Below, piece by piece: positions 24,227-32,335 of a stretch of DNA of 33,552 bases. The notes under the pieces were generated by a model that was given only the letters and a program-made list of their open reading frames with translations, had not been told where the DNA came from and made no database searches. The position numbers were made by a program, and so were the translations under genes. Position 1 is the first letter of the stretch, and each line of letters begins with the position of its first letter. Origin of the DNA: Bacteroidota bacterium (lineage in GTDB: Bacteria > Bacteroidota > Bacteroidia > UKL13-3); the NCBI GenBank assembly GCA_947459415.1, contig CANHDN010000012.1, forward strand, positions 1-33,552, in the 5' to 3' direction.

Positions 24227-24667
24227 TTAGGATACATCAATAACAGCGTAGGTTGCATATCCTTTAGCAACTAAAACCTCACTACCATTATTATTTACAT
24301 AAATCTCTGCTTCTGCAAAATGTAGTTTTTGCCCAGCTTTAATGACATAACCTTTGCAAAAAGCGAGGTTCCCAACACCTGGATTTAAATAGGAGATTTT
24401 CATTTCAACGGTTACAACCGTTTGTTCAGCATTTACAAGGGTATAACTTGCAAATCCTGCAACCAAATCAGCTAATGTTGCTGTAACACCGCCGTGTAAA
24501 TAACCAATGTGTTGTCTGTGCGCTGCAGCTATTTCTAATGTTCCTTCAACATAGCCAGCTTCAATTTTTTTTATTTGAAAACCAAGGTGTTGCATAAAAT
24601 GATTTTCAAGCATTTTCTCTTTTACAAAGCTTACAAATTCTGGGTTTTTTGGTACAAAGTGATTCAC
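24227..24667 (-). CDS. PaaI family hotdog-fold thioesterase
   Basis: This small acyl-CoA thioesterase has about 146 residues if started at GTG 24667. The characteristic motif HRQHIGYLHGGVTATLADLVAG lies near the middle, with HGG and the downstream aspartate that mark PaaI-type hotdog enzymes; VTVEMKISYLNPGVG follows, and the C-terminal strands contain CKGYVIKAGQKLHFAEAEIYV. Its N-terminal PEFVSFVKEKMLENHFMQHLGF matches relatives. The GTG start (VNHFVPKNPEF) gives a family-like beginning; a TTG at 24715 would add 16 low-complexity Lys/Ser residues that overlap the promoter side of the divergent gene. Substrate unknown; hydrolysis of medium-chain or aromatic acyl-CoA is a family expectation. 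Divergent from DUF3822 with 53 bp between the starts. Confidence 0.86.
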   Translation of the reverse strand: MNHFVPKNPEFVSFVKEKMLENHFMQHLGFQIKKIEAGYVEGTLEIAAAHRQHIGYLHGGVTATLADLVAGFASYTLVNAEQTVVTVEMKISYLNPGVGNLAFCKGYVIKAGQKLHFAEAEIYVNNNGSEVLVAKGYATYAVIDVS

Positions 24668-24720
24668 TTTTTTATTTTTTGATTTGGTTTTACTACTTTG
24701 CGAAGGTAAGAACAAGAATC

Positions 24721-25575
24721 GTGCAATCCATAACTAACAAAATCTATTCAGACAATTTATTTAATGAGTTGGCTACAAGCGAATACGAGCATACCGTATT
24801 TTTTGAGGCTAACCATATTAGTTCGGTAGTGTCTGATCCTTCCAATAATCAGATCTTACAATTATCAATTTTTACAGCGCCAGAAATTAATTTTTTAATG
24901 CTGAGCTATGATGAATACAAAGAAATAACACCCTTAATAGAATGTTTAAAGCCCAAATACAAAGAACGTAAAGTGGTTATTTCTTCCCATCAGGTTAGTT
25001 TGGTTCCCGAGTCATTATTAAATGTAATTGAAACTGAATCTTATTACGGCTTGAACCAAAAGATTATGCCACTCTCGCAAGTTTTATATTGTAAAATGCA
25101 TGTGCAACAAAGTTCAGCCTTATTTAATGTGAGAAATGAGTTAATGAAACTTATTCGTTTTGGCATGCCCATGGTAGATGTATACCATGGATCTCTTTTG
25201 TTCATTAAAGCAGTGGAATCCCAAGGTTTTGAAAATGCAGCCAATAAAATGCATATACAAATGCATGCAGATTACGTTGAAATACTAAATTTAGATCATC
25301 AAATTAAGTTTTACAATACATTTACTTTTGAATCTGAAACTGAAATTGTGTACTACTTATTGGCAGCTGCAGAGCATTTGCAAATTTCACATGCATGTGA
25401 TGTGGTTTTATATGGCAGTTCTTCACGTTTATCAGAATTACACGAGTTATTGCAGAAATACGTAAGGTCTGTTCAATATGGTATAAAGCCTAAAATGTAT
25501 ACCTACCCGCTTAGTTTTAAACAATTTGGAGAACATCAGTTTTTCAATGAATCTGCCTCTCTGTTGTGCGTATAA
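24721..25575 (+). CDS. DUF3822 family protein
   Basis: The 284-residue protein (GTG start at 24721, first residues V-Q-S-I-T-N-K-I-Y) belongs to the DUF3822 family, a Bacteroidota protein predicted to have an actin-like ATPase fold. Visible family-like stretches are LMLSYDEYKEI, SLVPESLLN, LFIKAVESQGFENAANKMHIQMHADYVEI and FTFESETEIVYYLLAAAEHL. No catalytic residues can be named. A longer start at 24649 exists but would begin inside the divergent thioesterase gene and contains an unconserved hydrophobic lead, so it is less likely. The gene ends overlapping rsmD by 10 nt, so the two are translationally coupled, and coaD follows: a recurring arrangement in the phylum. Function unknown. Confidence 0.83.
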   Translation: MQSITNKIYSDNLFNELATSEYEHTVFFEANHISSVVSDPSNNQILQLSIFTAPEINFLMLSYDEYKEITPLIECLKPKYKERKVVISSHQVSLVPESLLNVIETESYYGLNQKIMPLSQVLYCKMHVQQSSALFNVRNELMKLIRFGMPMVDVYHGSLLFIKAVESQGFENAANKMHIQMHADYVEILNLDHQIKFYNTFTFESETEIVYYLLAAAEHLQISHACDVVLYGSSSRLSELHELLQKYVRSVQYGIKPKMYTYPLSFKQFGEHQFFNESASLLCV

Positions 25576-26099
25576 TTGGTGGCGAAAAGGGGGGTATTAT
25601 TATTCAAGCTCCTTCAAATTTACCTGTAAGGCCAACCACAGATAGGTCTAAGGAAAGTTTATTTAACATACTTCAAAATAGATTTGATATGGAAGCATTA
25701 AGTGTGTTAGATTTATTTTCTGGAACAGGTAATATTAGTTATGAATTTGCGAGCAGGGGATCAAGAAAAATTACGAGTGTAGATGAGAATGCTAATTGTG
25801 TTAAGTTTATTACCGCTACTTCTCAAAAGTTAAAATTAGATAAGATTTCAGTAGTTAAGCAAGATGTTTTTAAATTCCTCCAACAGTGTACAGAAAAATT
25901 TGATATTATTTTTGGAGATGCTCCCTACGCACTATCTAGAATGGGTGAAATCCCTCAAATTGTATTTGAAAAAGATTTGCTTCATCCATCGGGTATATTA
26001 ATATTAGAACATGCGAGTTCACTTACATTTAATCACCTCAGTCAGTTTAAAGAGGTGCGGGTTTATGGACAATCTTGCTTTTCTTTTTTTTATTTGTAA
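25566..26099 (+). CDS. rsmD: 16S rRNA guanine-966 N2-methyltransferase RsmD
   Basis: RsmD methylates N2 of G966 in 16S rRNA on assembled 30S particles using SAM. The start is GTG at 25566 inside the last codons of the DUF3822 gene. The N-terminal motif MRIIGGEKGG and RPTTDRSKESLFNIL (22-36) are the RNA-binding family hallmarks; VLDLFSGTGNISYEFASRG (47-65) is the SAM site. The catalytic (D/N)PPY motif reads GDAPYA here (Asp118-Ala119-Pro120-Tyr121), an Ala for the first Pro. Length 177 residues is usual. The change at motif IV is notable but the frame is intact. coaD follows 38 nt later with its own promoter. Confidence 0.92.
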   Translation: MRIIGGEKGGIIIQAPSNLPVRPTTDRSKESLFNILQNRFDMEALSVLDLFSGTGNISYEFASRGSRKITSVDENANCVKFITATSQKLKLDKISVVKQDVFKFLQQCTEKFDIIFGDAPYALSRMGEIPQIVFEKDLLHPSGILILEHASSLTFNHLSQFKEVRVYGQSCFSFFYL

Positions 26100-26126
26100 T
26101 TATACCTTTAAAAGTTCCTAATTTTG
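26094..26126 (+). promoter_or_regulatory. Promoter of coaD
   Basis: TTG at 26094-26096, a 22-nt spacer and TAATTTTG at 26119-26126 fit the Bacteroidota consensus, with a long but allowed spacer. The -33 box overlaps the end of rsmD. The leader to the ATG at 26138 is only about 6-8 nt. Confidence 0.58.
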
Positions 26127-26137
26127 AATTTAATATC

Positions 26138-26596
26138 ATGAAAAAAATAGCACTTTTTCCGGGCACTTTTGATCCCATCACCATTGGTCATACCAATATT
26201 ATTGCAAGGGCCTTACCTTTATTCGATGAAATTGTTGTAGGTGTTGGACACAATATCAATAAATCAACCCTTTTCCCTTTAGAAAAAAGGGTGAATTGGA
26301 TCAATCAAATTTATAAAAATGAGCCCAAGGTTAGGGCAGATTATTACGAAGGTTTAACGGTAGATTTTTGTGCAAGCATTGATGCTCAATTTATTTTGAG
26401 AGGCATCAGAAATATGGCAGATTTTGACTATGAAAAAAATATTTCTCAAATGAATCGCATGATTTATCAAAAAGCAGAAACTATTTTTTTAATGTGTGAT
26501 CCAGAATATACTCCAATTAGTTCCTCCATCGTTAGAGATTTAATTCGAAATGGGGGTGATGCAAGCTCTTTTATACCAAAGGAAGTAGAGATTTAA
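26138..26596 (+). CDS. coaD: Phosphopantetheine adenylyltransferase
   Basis: CoaD attaches AMP to 4'-phosphopantetheine, the penultimate step of coenzyme A synthesis. The 152-residue protein starts MKKIALFPGTFDPITIGH (1-18), containing the nucleotidyltransferase TxGH site, and ends with the ISSSIVRDLI motif (the ISSTxxR equivalent) followed by a family-typical C-terminus (SSFIPKEVEI). The ATG at 26138 is chosen because an earlier ATG at 26075 would extend through the rsmD stop region and add 21 hydrophobic residues that do not belong to the family. It has its own promoter just upstream. The stop overlaps the convergent NUDIX gene by 4 nt. Confidence 0.96.
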   Translation: MKKIALFPGTFDPITIGHTNIIARALPLFDEIVVGVGHNINKSTLFPLEKRVNWINQIYKNEPKVRADYYEGLTVDFCASIDAQFILRGIRNMADFDYEKNISQMNRMIYQKAETIFLMCDPEYTPISSSIVRDLIRNGGDASSFIPKEVEI

Positions 26597-27204
26597 GGCT
26601 TCAATGCTTCAATTAAAATAGTACGAATAGACTCATAGGTATTCATGCCTTTTAGGTCTAATTCTCTCCAATTTGCCCATTTAACTTCTGTAATAGATTC
26701 CTCTATTTGCGGTACAAGTTCTCCAGTGAAGGGTGTACTCATTAAATACCAATGGGTTATTTTACAAAATCGGTGACCCTGTAGTTTATAGGAATGATAA
26801 GTATTTCCAAAGAATCTCAATACCTCAAGGGGATATATTCCGCATTCTTCTTCAACCTCTCTAATAGCCCCTTCTTCTTTTGTTTCACCTGGATCAATTT
26901 TTCCTTTGGGTAAATCCCATTTTCCCAATCTTTTTATTAAGAGTAGCTCATCTTTTTTGTTGAAAACAATTCCACCACCAGCATGTATACAGGTAAATTT
27001 TGACAATAACTTGGAAAAAACCTTTTCTGGGTCATCACAAACTAATACCAAACCTAAATCGCTGGAGTCTTCTATTTTCCTGACTAAATCCATTAATTTA
27101 GTATCTGTATCGTATTGTTTTATTGGTAATTGCATTTTTGCAATACCCTCATCTAGCTCCTTTGTAAGTAAAAGAGGCTTATCGTTAATGAAAAATTTAT
27201 ACAT
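26593..27204 (-). CDS. NUDIX hydrolase with N-terminal extension
   Basis: The 203-residue protein has a complete NUDIX box running from Gly101 to Ile123 (G-K-I-D-P-G-E ... R-E-V-E-E-E-C-G-I) with metal-binding Glu119 and Glu120, in a domain spanning about 70-200. The first 70 residues are a separate small domain of unknown role (MYKFFINDKPLLLTKELDEG). The substrate is a nucleoside-diphosphate derivative; which one is not visible. It is the convergent neighbour of coaD (4 nt overlap) and diverges from pyrE with only 8 bp between start codons, an order common in the phylum, so expression of the two may be linked. No membrane segment or signal is present. Confidence 0.91.
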   Translation of the reverse strand: MYKFFINDKPLLLTKELDEGIAKMQLPIKQYDTDTKLMDLVRKIEDSSDLGLVLVCDDPEKVFSKLLSKFTCIHAGGGIVFNKKDELLLIKRLGKWDLPKGKIDPGETKEEGAIREVEEECGIYPLEVLRFFGNTYHSYKLQGHRFCKITHWYLMSTPFTGELVPQIEESITEVKWANWRELDLKGMNTYESIRTILIEALKP

Positions 27205-27207
27205 TTG
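27200..27207 (+). promoter_or_regulatory. -7 element of pyrE, inside the NUDIX start codon region
   Basis: TACATTTG is an exact TAnnTTTG match whose end is 5 nt before the pyrE ATG at 27213 and which covers the NUDIX start codon at 27204-27202. A leaderless transcript would result. The -33 element is not clear. Confidence 0.45.
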
Positions 27208-27212
27208 TACAC

Positions 27213-27854
27213 ATGCAAATTAATGAATCCACAGCAGCAAAGATAGCAGAATATTTACTGCAGATAAAAGCAATTAAGTTACAACCGAATAATCCATTCA
27301 CATGGGCTTCTGGTTTAAAATCTCCAATTTATAGCGATAATAGACTTTCGCTCTCTCATCCGCTAATTCGGACATTTATTAAAGATTCTTTAGCACATGA
27401 AATAAAAAAAACCTACCCTCAAGTGGAGGCTATCATTGGTGTTGCAACTGCAGGTATCGCTCCGGGTGCTTTGGTAGCAGATGCACTTAATTTACCATTT
27501 GGTTATGTTAGGTCTGAACCCAAAAAGCACGGAATGGGCAAACAGGTAGAAGGTGACATTCATCCAGACATGGCTGTAGTGGTAATAGAAGATTTGGTTT
27601 CAACAGGTAAAAGTAGTTTACAGGCTGTAAGTACCCTTCGTGAGTTTGGTTCAGAGGTTTTAGGTTTGGCAAGTATATTTACCTATGGTTTGCAAATTGC
27701 AACAGATAATTTTGCCGCTGCCAACTGCGAACTTATTTCGCTCTGTAATTATGATGCATTAATTGAAACTGCGGTTGCAAAAGGTTATGTGAATGAATCT
27801 GATTTGATGGTTTTAAAATCTTGGCGAACAAATCCCGAGGCTTTCGGAAAATAA
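27213..27854 (+). CDS. pyrE: Orotate phosphoribosyltransferase
   Basis: PyrE converts orotate and PRPP to orotidine 5'-phosphate in pyrimidine synthesis. The 213-residue protein shows the substrate region FTWASGLKSPIYSDNR (29-44), the flexible lid YVRSEPKKHGMGKQVEG (98-114) and the PRPP-binding loop VVIEDLVSTGKSS (123-135). The family is certain: the EDLVSTGKS pattern and the lid sequence are typical of OPRTase. Its start is 8 bp from the divergent NUDIX start codon, and the -7 box lies just upstream. plsC follows 6 nt later and probably shares the transcript. Confidence 0.96.
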   Translation: MQINESTAAKIAEYLLQIKAIKLQPNNPFTWASGLKSPIYSDNRLSLSHPLIRTFIKDSLAHEIKKTYPQVEAIIGVATAGIAPGALVADALNLPFGYVRSEPKKHGMGKQVEGDIHPDMAVVVIEDLVSTGKSSLQAVSTLREFGSEVLGLASIFTYGLQIATDNFAAANCELISLCNYDALIETAVAKGYVNESDLMVLKSWRTNPEAFGK

Positions 27855-27860
27855 ATTTTT

Positions 27861-28607
27861 GTGGCATTAAAATTATCTAAACATCCGCTAAAAGCTGCTT
27901 ATGCCATTTATTTTGGCTTAACAACAGTGTTATGGTTCATTCTGTTATATCCCCTCATATATTTTGCGCTGAGTAATGCTAAACGCTATCGCTTTGGTCA
28001 TTTACTTAGGAAGTTTTGGGGGAAAATGTTGTTGCTATTTAATTTTGTAAAAGTTAAAACTACTTACGAAGAACCATTGGATACAAGCAGGTCATACATG
28101 ATTGTTCCTAATCATACTTCTCAAATAGATATCATTACACTCACTGTAAAATTGCCATTATTTTTTAATTTTATGGCAAAGGCAGAATTAGAGCGTGTGC
28201 CATTTTTTGGAATTTGGTTTAGAACCATTGATATTGCAGTAGACAGAAAAGATGCTAGAAAAGCGGCCTTAAGTTATAGAAAGGCCCTAAATTGGATCGA
28301 CCAAGGAAATAGTATGGTAATTTTTCCTGAGGGAACCATATCCAACCAGGTCCCTAAACTTATTAAATTTAAAGATGGTCCGTTTAGAATTGCCATAGAA
28401 AAACAAATTCCTCTTTTACCCATAACCATCATTGGAAACTGGGAAGTGCTACCAGATCAGGGTGTGTTTGAGGGAAGACCAGGGTTTGTAAGTCAATTCG
28501 TTCACAAGCCAATTGAAACAAAAGGGCTTACCTTAGCAGATATTGATCAATTAAAAGAACAAGTTTTTAATGTAATAAATCATAAATTGCAGGCGCATGG
28601 ATATTAA
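27861..28607 (+). CDS. plsC: 1-acyl-sn-glycerol-3-phosphate acyltransferase
   Basis: PlsC acylates lysophosphatidic acid to phosphatidic acid at the membrane. The 248-residue protein has an N-terminal hydrophobic segment (about 12-37), the catalytic NHxxxxD as NHTSQID (84-90), FFGIWFRTIDIAVDR (115-129) with the third motif region and FPEGTIS (155-161), then PLLPITIIGN. Start is GTG at 27861, 6 nt after the pyrE stop. It overlaps gatC by 11 nt, so expression is coupled. A close alternative is another lysophospholipid acyltransferase, such as one acting on a different head group. Confidence 0.92.
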   Translation: MALKLSKHPLKAAYAIYFGLTTVLWFILLYPLIYFALSNAKRYRFGHLLRKFWGKMLLLFNFVKVKTTYEEPLDTSRSYMIVPNHTSQIDIITLTVKLPLFFNFMAKAELERVPFFGIWFRTIDIAVDRKDARKAALSYRKALNWIDQGNSMVIFPEGTISNQVPKLIKFKDGPFRIAIEKQIPLLPITIIGNWEVLPDQGVFEGRPGFVSQFVHKPIETKGLTLADIDQLKEQVFNVINHKLQAHGY

Positions 28608-28881
28608 TAATGAAACCATAAATCATTTAGCAGATTTAGCTAAATTAGATTTTACTGAGGCTGAAAAGGATGATTTAAAAACCAATTTAGGTAGAATTTT
28701 ATCATACTGCGAAAAGTTAAATGAGGTAAATACTGATGGGGTAGAACCATTAATTTTTATGAGTGAGCATGTAAATATGTTACGAGATGACGTAGCTGAT
28801 GTAACGCACTCAAAAAAAGATGCTTTATTAAATGCCCCAGCAAAAGATAGTGATTATTTCCGTGTTCCTAAATTTAGATAA
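28597..28881 (+). CDS. gatC: Asp/Glu-tRNA(Asn/Gln) amidotransferase subunit C
   Basis: GatC is the small subunit of the GatCAB complex that converts Glu-tRNA(Gln) and Asp-tRNA(Asn) to the amidated forms. The 94-residue protein has the family features [21 protein letters not shown] (6-26) and, at the end, the tail [17 protein letters not shown] (77-93), which wraps around GatA and is a strong identifier. Start ATG at 28597 lies inside the last codons of plsC. gatA and gatB are not in the window. It is 2 nt from the start of the LolD-like ATPase gene. Confidence 0.95.
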   Translation: MDINNETINHLADLAKLDFTEAEKDDLKTNLGRILSYCEKLNEVNTDGVEPLIFMSEHVNMLRDDVADVTHSKKDALLNAPAKDSDYFRVPKFR

Positions 28882-28883
28882 TA

Positions 28884-29570
28884 ATGGAAGATTCCGTTAT
28901 TGAAATAAAAGGTATTGGTAAAACCTACCGAATTGGAGAGGTGGTTGTAAATGCATTACGTGAAGTAGATTTACAAATTAAAAAAGGGGAGTATGTGGCC
29001 CTCATGGGGCCATCAGGTTCTGGTAAATCTACCCTCATGAATGTCTTGGGTTGCCTAGATACACCCTCACGCGGTAAATACTTTTTAAATGGCACAGATG
29101 TTAGCAATATGACAGACAATGCCCTTGCCGAAATTAGAAATAAAGAGATAGGATTTATTTTTCAAACCTTTAATTTATTGGCAAGAAATACTTCTTTAGA
29201 TAATGTAGCATTGCCTCTGGTATATGCGGGTATCCCTAAAAAAGACAGGATTTTGAAAGCAGAAATTGCACTTAAAAGTGTGGGTTTAGGTGATCGAATG
29301 GATCATAAGCCTAATGAGCTTTCTGGCGGGCAAAGGCAGCGGGTTGCCATTGCGCGTGCCCTAGTAAATAACCCATCTATTATTTTGGCTGATGAACCAA
29401 CTGGTAATTTAGATTCTAAAACTTCTTATGAAATTATGGAGTTAATAGAGAAAATACATGAGGCCGGGAATACTGTCATTATAGTAACCCACGAAGAAGA
29501 TATTGCCAAAAGAGCTAAACGAATTGTGCGTTTACGTGATGGCTTAATAGAATCTGATCAAGCTAACTAA
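28884..29570 (+). CDS. LolD/MacB-type ABC transporter ATPase
   Basis: The 228-residue protein is an ATPase subunit of the LolD/MacB group that works with FtsX-type permeases. Motifs: Walker [10 protein letters not shown] (42-50), Q-loop FIFQTFNLL (91-99), signature LSGGQRQR (146-153), Walker [14 protein letters not shown] (166-178) with Glu171 and H-loop IIVTHE. The N-terminal [25 protein letters not shown] is typical of LolD/FtsE relatives. It has no permease neighbour here; a LolC/E-like permease lies at 1-1148, at the other end of the window, and could be its partner. Lipoprotein release or macrolide-type export is likely. Start ATG at 28884 is 2 nt after gatC; its stop overlaps the ispE stop by 4 nt (convergent). 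Confidence 0.92.
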   Translation: MEDSVIEIKGIGKTYRIGEVVVNALREVDLQIKKGEYVALMGPSGSGKSTLMNVLGCLDTPSRGKYFLNGTDVSNMTDNALAEIRNKEIGFIFQTFNLLARNTSLDNVALPLVYAGIPKKDRILKAEIALKSVGLGDRMDHKPNELSGGQRQRVAIARALVNNPSIILADEPTGNLDSKTSYEIMELIEKIHEAGNTVIIVTHEEDIAKRAKRIVRLRDGLIESDQAN

Positions 29571-30406
29571 TTTAATTGACAGGAGAAGTAAAAGCATTTT
29601 TTAAATTCTTTTGCAAGGCTTGGTTTGTTTTCAAAAATACCAAATAGAGTAGATCCACTTCCGCTCATCGCCGAATAGATAGCTCCATATTCGTATAAGC
29701 TATTTTTAATATTTTCAAGTTCTGGGTACTTTGGAAATAAACTCATCTCAAAATCGTTTACTAGTTTCTCTTTCCAAGTTTCAATGGGTTGATCCAATAT
29801 GGAAGGTATTGCTAAATCTTCATACTCTGCCCAAGTATCTCTGGGTTTTATTTGCGAAAAAGCCTCTGCCGTATTTATATGAATAGGAGGGGTTACCAAT
29901 GCAATCCAATAGCCTTTTAGATTCAGTGGAATTGGATGTAGTACCTCACCTCTGCCAGACGCCACACAGGCCTGCTTATATAGAAAAAATGCACAATCAC
30001 TGCCCAATTGGGCCGCATAATGTAATTGTTTTTCTATCGGAATTTCAAGTTTAAAATATTCATTTATTAATTGTATGGCAAATGCGCCATCGCTAGAGCC
30101 GCCGCCCAAACCTGCTCCCATAGGAATGTTTTTAAAAAGGCAGAATGTAGCAGGTTTGAGGAGGTAATCTTTGGCAATAAGTTGGTAGGCTTTATAGATT
30201 AAATTTTGATCCAAATTCCCTTTTACTGGCAGGCCTTCTAAGCGTATTTGCACAGGTTCCGTTTGCTCTGAATTTCCTTCAATTATTTCAAGGGCATCGC
30301 AGAGTGGAATAGGGTAAAAAACCGTTTCTAGGTTATGAAAGCCATCTGCTCTTTTATGCAAGATATGAAGACCTAAATTTATTTTACAATGCGGAAATAC
30401 AATCAT
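29567..30406 (-). CDS. ispE: 4-diphosphocytidyl-2-C-methyl-D-erythritol kinase
   Basis: IspE phosphorylates the 2-hydroxyl of CDP-methylerythritol in the MEP isoprenoid pathway. It is a GHMP kinase of 279 residues. N-terminal [20 protein letters not shown] (7-26) contains the catalytic lysine (Lys8) and substrate loop, [13 protein letters not shown] (95-107) is the ATP-binding loop, LGSDCAFF (134-141) carries the catalytic Asp, and [12 protein letters not shown] near the end is the third GHMP motif. It is the last gene of a minus-strand run (ATE-like gene, glycosyltransferase, ispE), starting 12 nt after the glycosyltransferase stop. Confidence 0.95.
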   Translation of the reverse strand: MIVFPHCKINLGLHILHKRADGFHNLETVFYPIPLCDALEIIEGNSEQTEPVQIRLEGLPVKGNLDQNLIYKAYQLIAKDYLLKPATFCLFKNIPMGAGLGGGSSDGAFAIQLINEYFKLEIPIEKQLHYAAQLGSDCAFFLYKQACVASGRGEVLHPIPLNLKGYWIALVTPPIHINTAEAFSQIKPRDTWAEYEDLAIPSILDQPIETWKEKLVNDFEMSLFPKYPELENIKNSLYEYGAIYSAMSGSGSTLFGIFENKPSLAKEFKKCFYFSCQLN

Positions 30407-30418
30407 CTTTGAGTGTTT

Positions 30419-31456
30419 TTAAGTACTATACCAATCACAAATTGGAGCTATAAATTCTGGAGCTTTGTTATCATTGAATTGGTCTAAAAAAGGTCTATTG
30501 ATAGGAGCTTGAATCTGATTTAAAATGAGGTACATGGCATTTACTACAGTAGGAGGAGGCATTGTATTGTTGCCAAACTCCCTTGTTTTAAAATGTTCGA
30601 TTTGATTATTTATAGGTCTGCTTCCAATCATGAAGGCATTTGAACCACGCAATAAATCACCTAATCCACCTTTGTTAAATCCAATAACTTGCGTTCCAAC
30701 CAACAAGCTTTCATGTGCTATCCTATTCCAACCTTCTTCAATGGCAGGCATGGCAAGGGTGTATTCACTTTCTGCCATGTGTTGCAAATATTCATCGTGA
30801 TTATTAAAATAAATCACTTTATAATAGGCGCTCTCATATACTTTTTTGGGGTCATTTGTACTAAAATAACAGAAATACCCTCTTACAAATAATTGTTCTG
30901 CTAAATAGAATAATTCCGCACTATTTTTAAATGAAACCTGACCCAAATGTATTTGCTTCTTTTTAGATGAACCTATGAACTTTTCGTACAGATTGGGCTG
31001 GAATAAATTGGGGAAATAAAATACCTTTTTAAGTTTAAACTCCTTCTCAAAATAGCTTTTCCAATAGGGAGCCACAGCTATAAAGGCTAGCTTTTTACTT
31101 GGAATAAATAAAGAAATACGAATAAGAATTTGGTAATATGTTTTTAGAAATTTACTCTTTTTATCTTTCTCGTCAAAGTAATGCCAAACCACTAACGTTT
31201 TTCTGTTACTAAAAATATTTTTTAATATACTGGGTAAAGCCAATCTGCTAACGCAAATATTTAGTTCTGCATCAGACATTTTAAATGCCCAATGCAATAG
31301 CTTAACGTGGGCCTGTAGGTTTTCAAAATATTGCCATTGTCTTAATTCATGGAGTTCAATAGCTAAAGCTTTCGATAATTTTTCTGCCAGGTTTTTCTCA
31401 TGCAAATATCCGCCGGTAACTTGGGGGCCATGACTAATATAATTGAGTTTGATCAA
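30419..31456 (-). CDS. GT-B fold glycosyltransferase (family 4-like)
   Basis: The 345-residue protein starts MIKLNYISHGPQVTGGYLHEKNLAEKL, a glycine-rich acceptor loop typical of GT-B enzymes, and has the nucleotide-sugar motif EEGWNRIAHESLLVGTQVIG near residues 235-255, where the two glutamates of the E-x7-E pattern lie (GT4-like), then FNKGGLGDLL. There is no membrane segment. It likely adds a sugar to a membrane glycan at the inner face. It is between an ATE-like gene (37 nt upstream) and ispE (12 nt downstream). The sugar and the acceptor are not visible. GT4 is a good guess, but divergence leaves the precise family open. Confidence 0.78.
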   Translation of the reverse strand: MIKLNYISHGPQVTGGYLHEKNLAEKLSKALAIELHELRQWQYFENLQAHVKLLHWAFKMSDAELNICVSRLALPSILKNIFSNRKTLVVWHYFDEKDKKSKFLKTYYQILIRISLFIPSKKLAFIAVAPYWKSYFEKEFKLKKVFYFPNLFQPNLYEKFIGSSKKKQIHLGQVSFKNSAELFYLAEQLFVRGYFCYFSTNDPKKVYESAYYKVIYFNNHDEYLQHMAESEYTLAMPAIEEGWNRIAHESLLVGTQVIGFNKGGLGDLLRGSNAFMIGSRPINNQIEHFKTREFGNNTMPPPTVVNAMYLILNQIQAPINRPFLDQFNDNKAPEFIAPICDWYST

Positions 31457-31493
31457 AAGATTTTAACTTGATTGGTTTGCAAAATACAAAAAG

Positions 31494-32222
31494 CTACTCA
31501 TTTGTTTCTGGTTCTTTTTCATTGATCCATTTTGTATAAGGCATGAGGCCTTCTTTTTTTATTGCTGTAAAAGGAAACCAACCATTATTTTCTTGTTTAA
31601 TGAGAACCTCTACAGCATTTGGGTCTGGAAATAATTTATAATCAAATTTGAGGTTTTTTACCGCCAAGTATCCAGTGTAGTAATAGGTGAATTGATGAGC
31701 TTTAGCAAAGTCAATTTTCCGTAACATGAGATATTTACCTAGGCTATATTTTTTATAATCTGGGTCATAAAAGTTAAGGTTACCTGTTATACTGTTTCCT
31801 CCTACATCAAAATAACCTGCAGCAATAAGTTTTGTTTTATCTCTAATTTCAATGAGTCCGGAATTAAACCTGCAATGTTCTTCATCACCTACTAAAAAGT
31901 GTTCAATACTTTCATGGGCATCAAATTTCATGAAATTGCGGTAACGTACATATAATTCGTCTAATTCAATGCTATACTTAGCTAGTCCAATATACACACT
32001 AAAATTCTTATTTAATTTCCATATTTTATGGTCTCTTGGACTGTCTAATTTTTGGATAATTGTTCGAAGCCAAAACACATCAAACATGCATAAGGTATCT
32101 GTATCAAAATAATCGTCTGTGGTAAATAAATTCCGTTGCATTCGATAATATCCATTTTCTAAATAATGGTCGAATAAACCACCATACATGTCAATGGGTT
32201 TTTCTATTGCTTGTTGATTCAT
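31494..32222 (-). CDS. ATE/Bpt-like (arginyl/leucyl-tRNA protein transferase) homologue lacking the N-terminal cysteines
   Basis: The 242-residue protein resembles the GNAT-fold C-terminal half of arginyl-tRNA-protein transferases. Stretches in order: LFDHYLENGYYRMQRNLF (16-33), where ATE/Bpt have F-D-x-L-L-x-x-G-W-R-R; FWLRTIIQKL (50-59); LKLNKNF-like KIWKLNKNF (66-74); ELYVRYRNF (89-97); LIAAGYFDV (132-140); FYDPDYKKYSLGKYLMLR (151-168); and FTYYYTGYLAV (178-188). The last two match the ATE F-Y-D-P-x-x-x-x-x-S-L-G and Y-Y-L-G-Y motifs. ATE1/Bpt carry CxxC-type cysteines near the N-terminus, absent here (only Cys45 and Cys117). This may therefore be a divergent aminoacyl-tRNA transferase, tagging proteins or something else. 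It is the first of a three-gene minus-strand run with a glycosyltransferase and ispE. Confidence 0.62.
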   Translation of the reverse strand: MNQQAIEKPIDMYGGLFDHYLENGYYRMQRNLFTTDDYFDTDTLCMFDVFWLRTIIQKLDSPRDHKIWKLNKNFSVYIGLAKYSIELDELYVRYRNFMKFDAHESIEHFLVGDEEHCRFNSGLIEIRDKTKLIAAGYFDVGGNSITGNLNFYDPDYKKYSLGKYLMLRKIDFAKAHQFTYYYTGYLAVKNLKFDYKLFPDPNAVEVLIKQENNGWFPFTAIKKEGLMPYTKWINEKEPETNE

Positions 32223-32335
32223 ATTTTAATTACTTTACAATGTTAGTTAAAAAATGAATTGTATCCATATGCTTCCCTATTAATCTACCTCAATTTAGTT
32301 TATTATTGTGAACTTAATCGATGAGTCAAACCAGC

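Noticed and set aside
24649-24720. Longer start for the DUF3822 protein at 24649
   Set aside because: It would begin within the divergent thioesterase gene and add a hydrophobic lead not seen in the family; GTG 24721 fits better.
26906-27223. 105-residue plus-strand frame opposite the NUDIX gene
   Set aside because: It is antisense to a complete NUDIX hydrolase with all motifs and its product is Ser/Lys/Phe-rich, as expected of a shadow frame.
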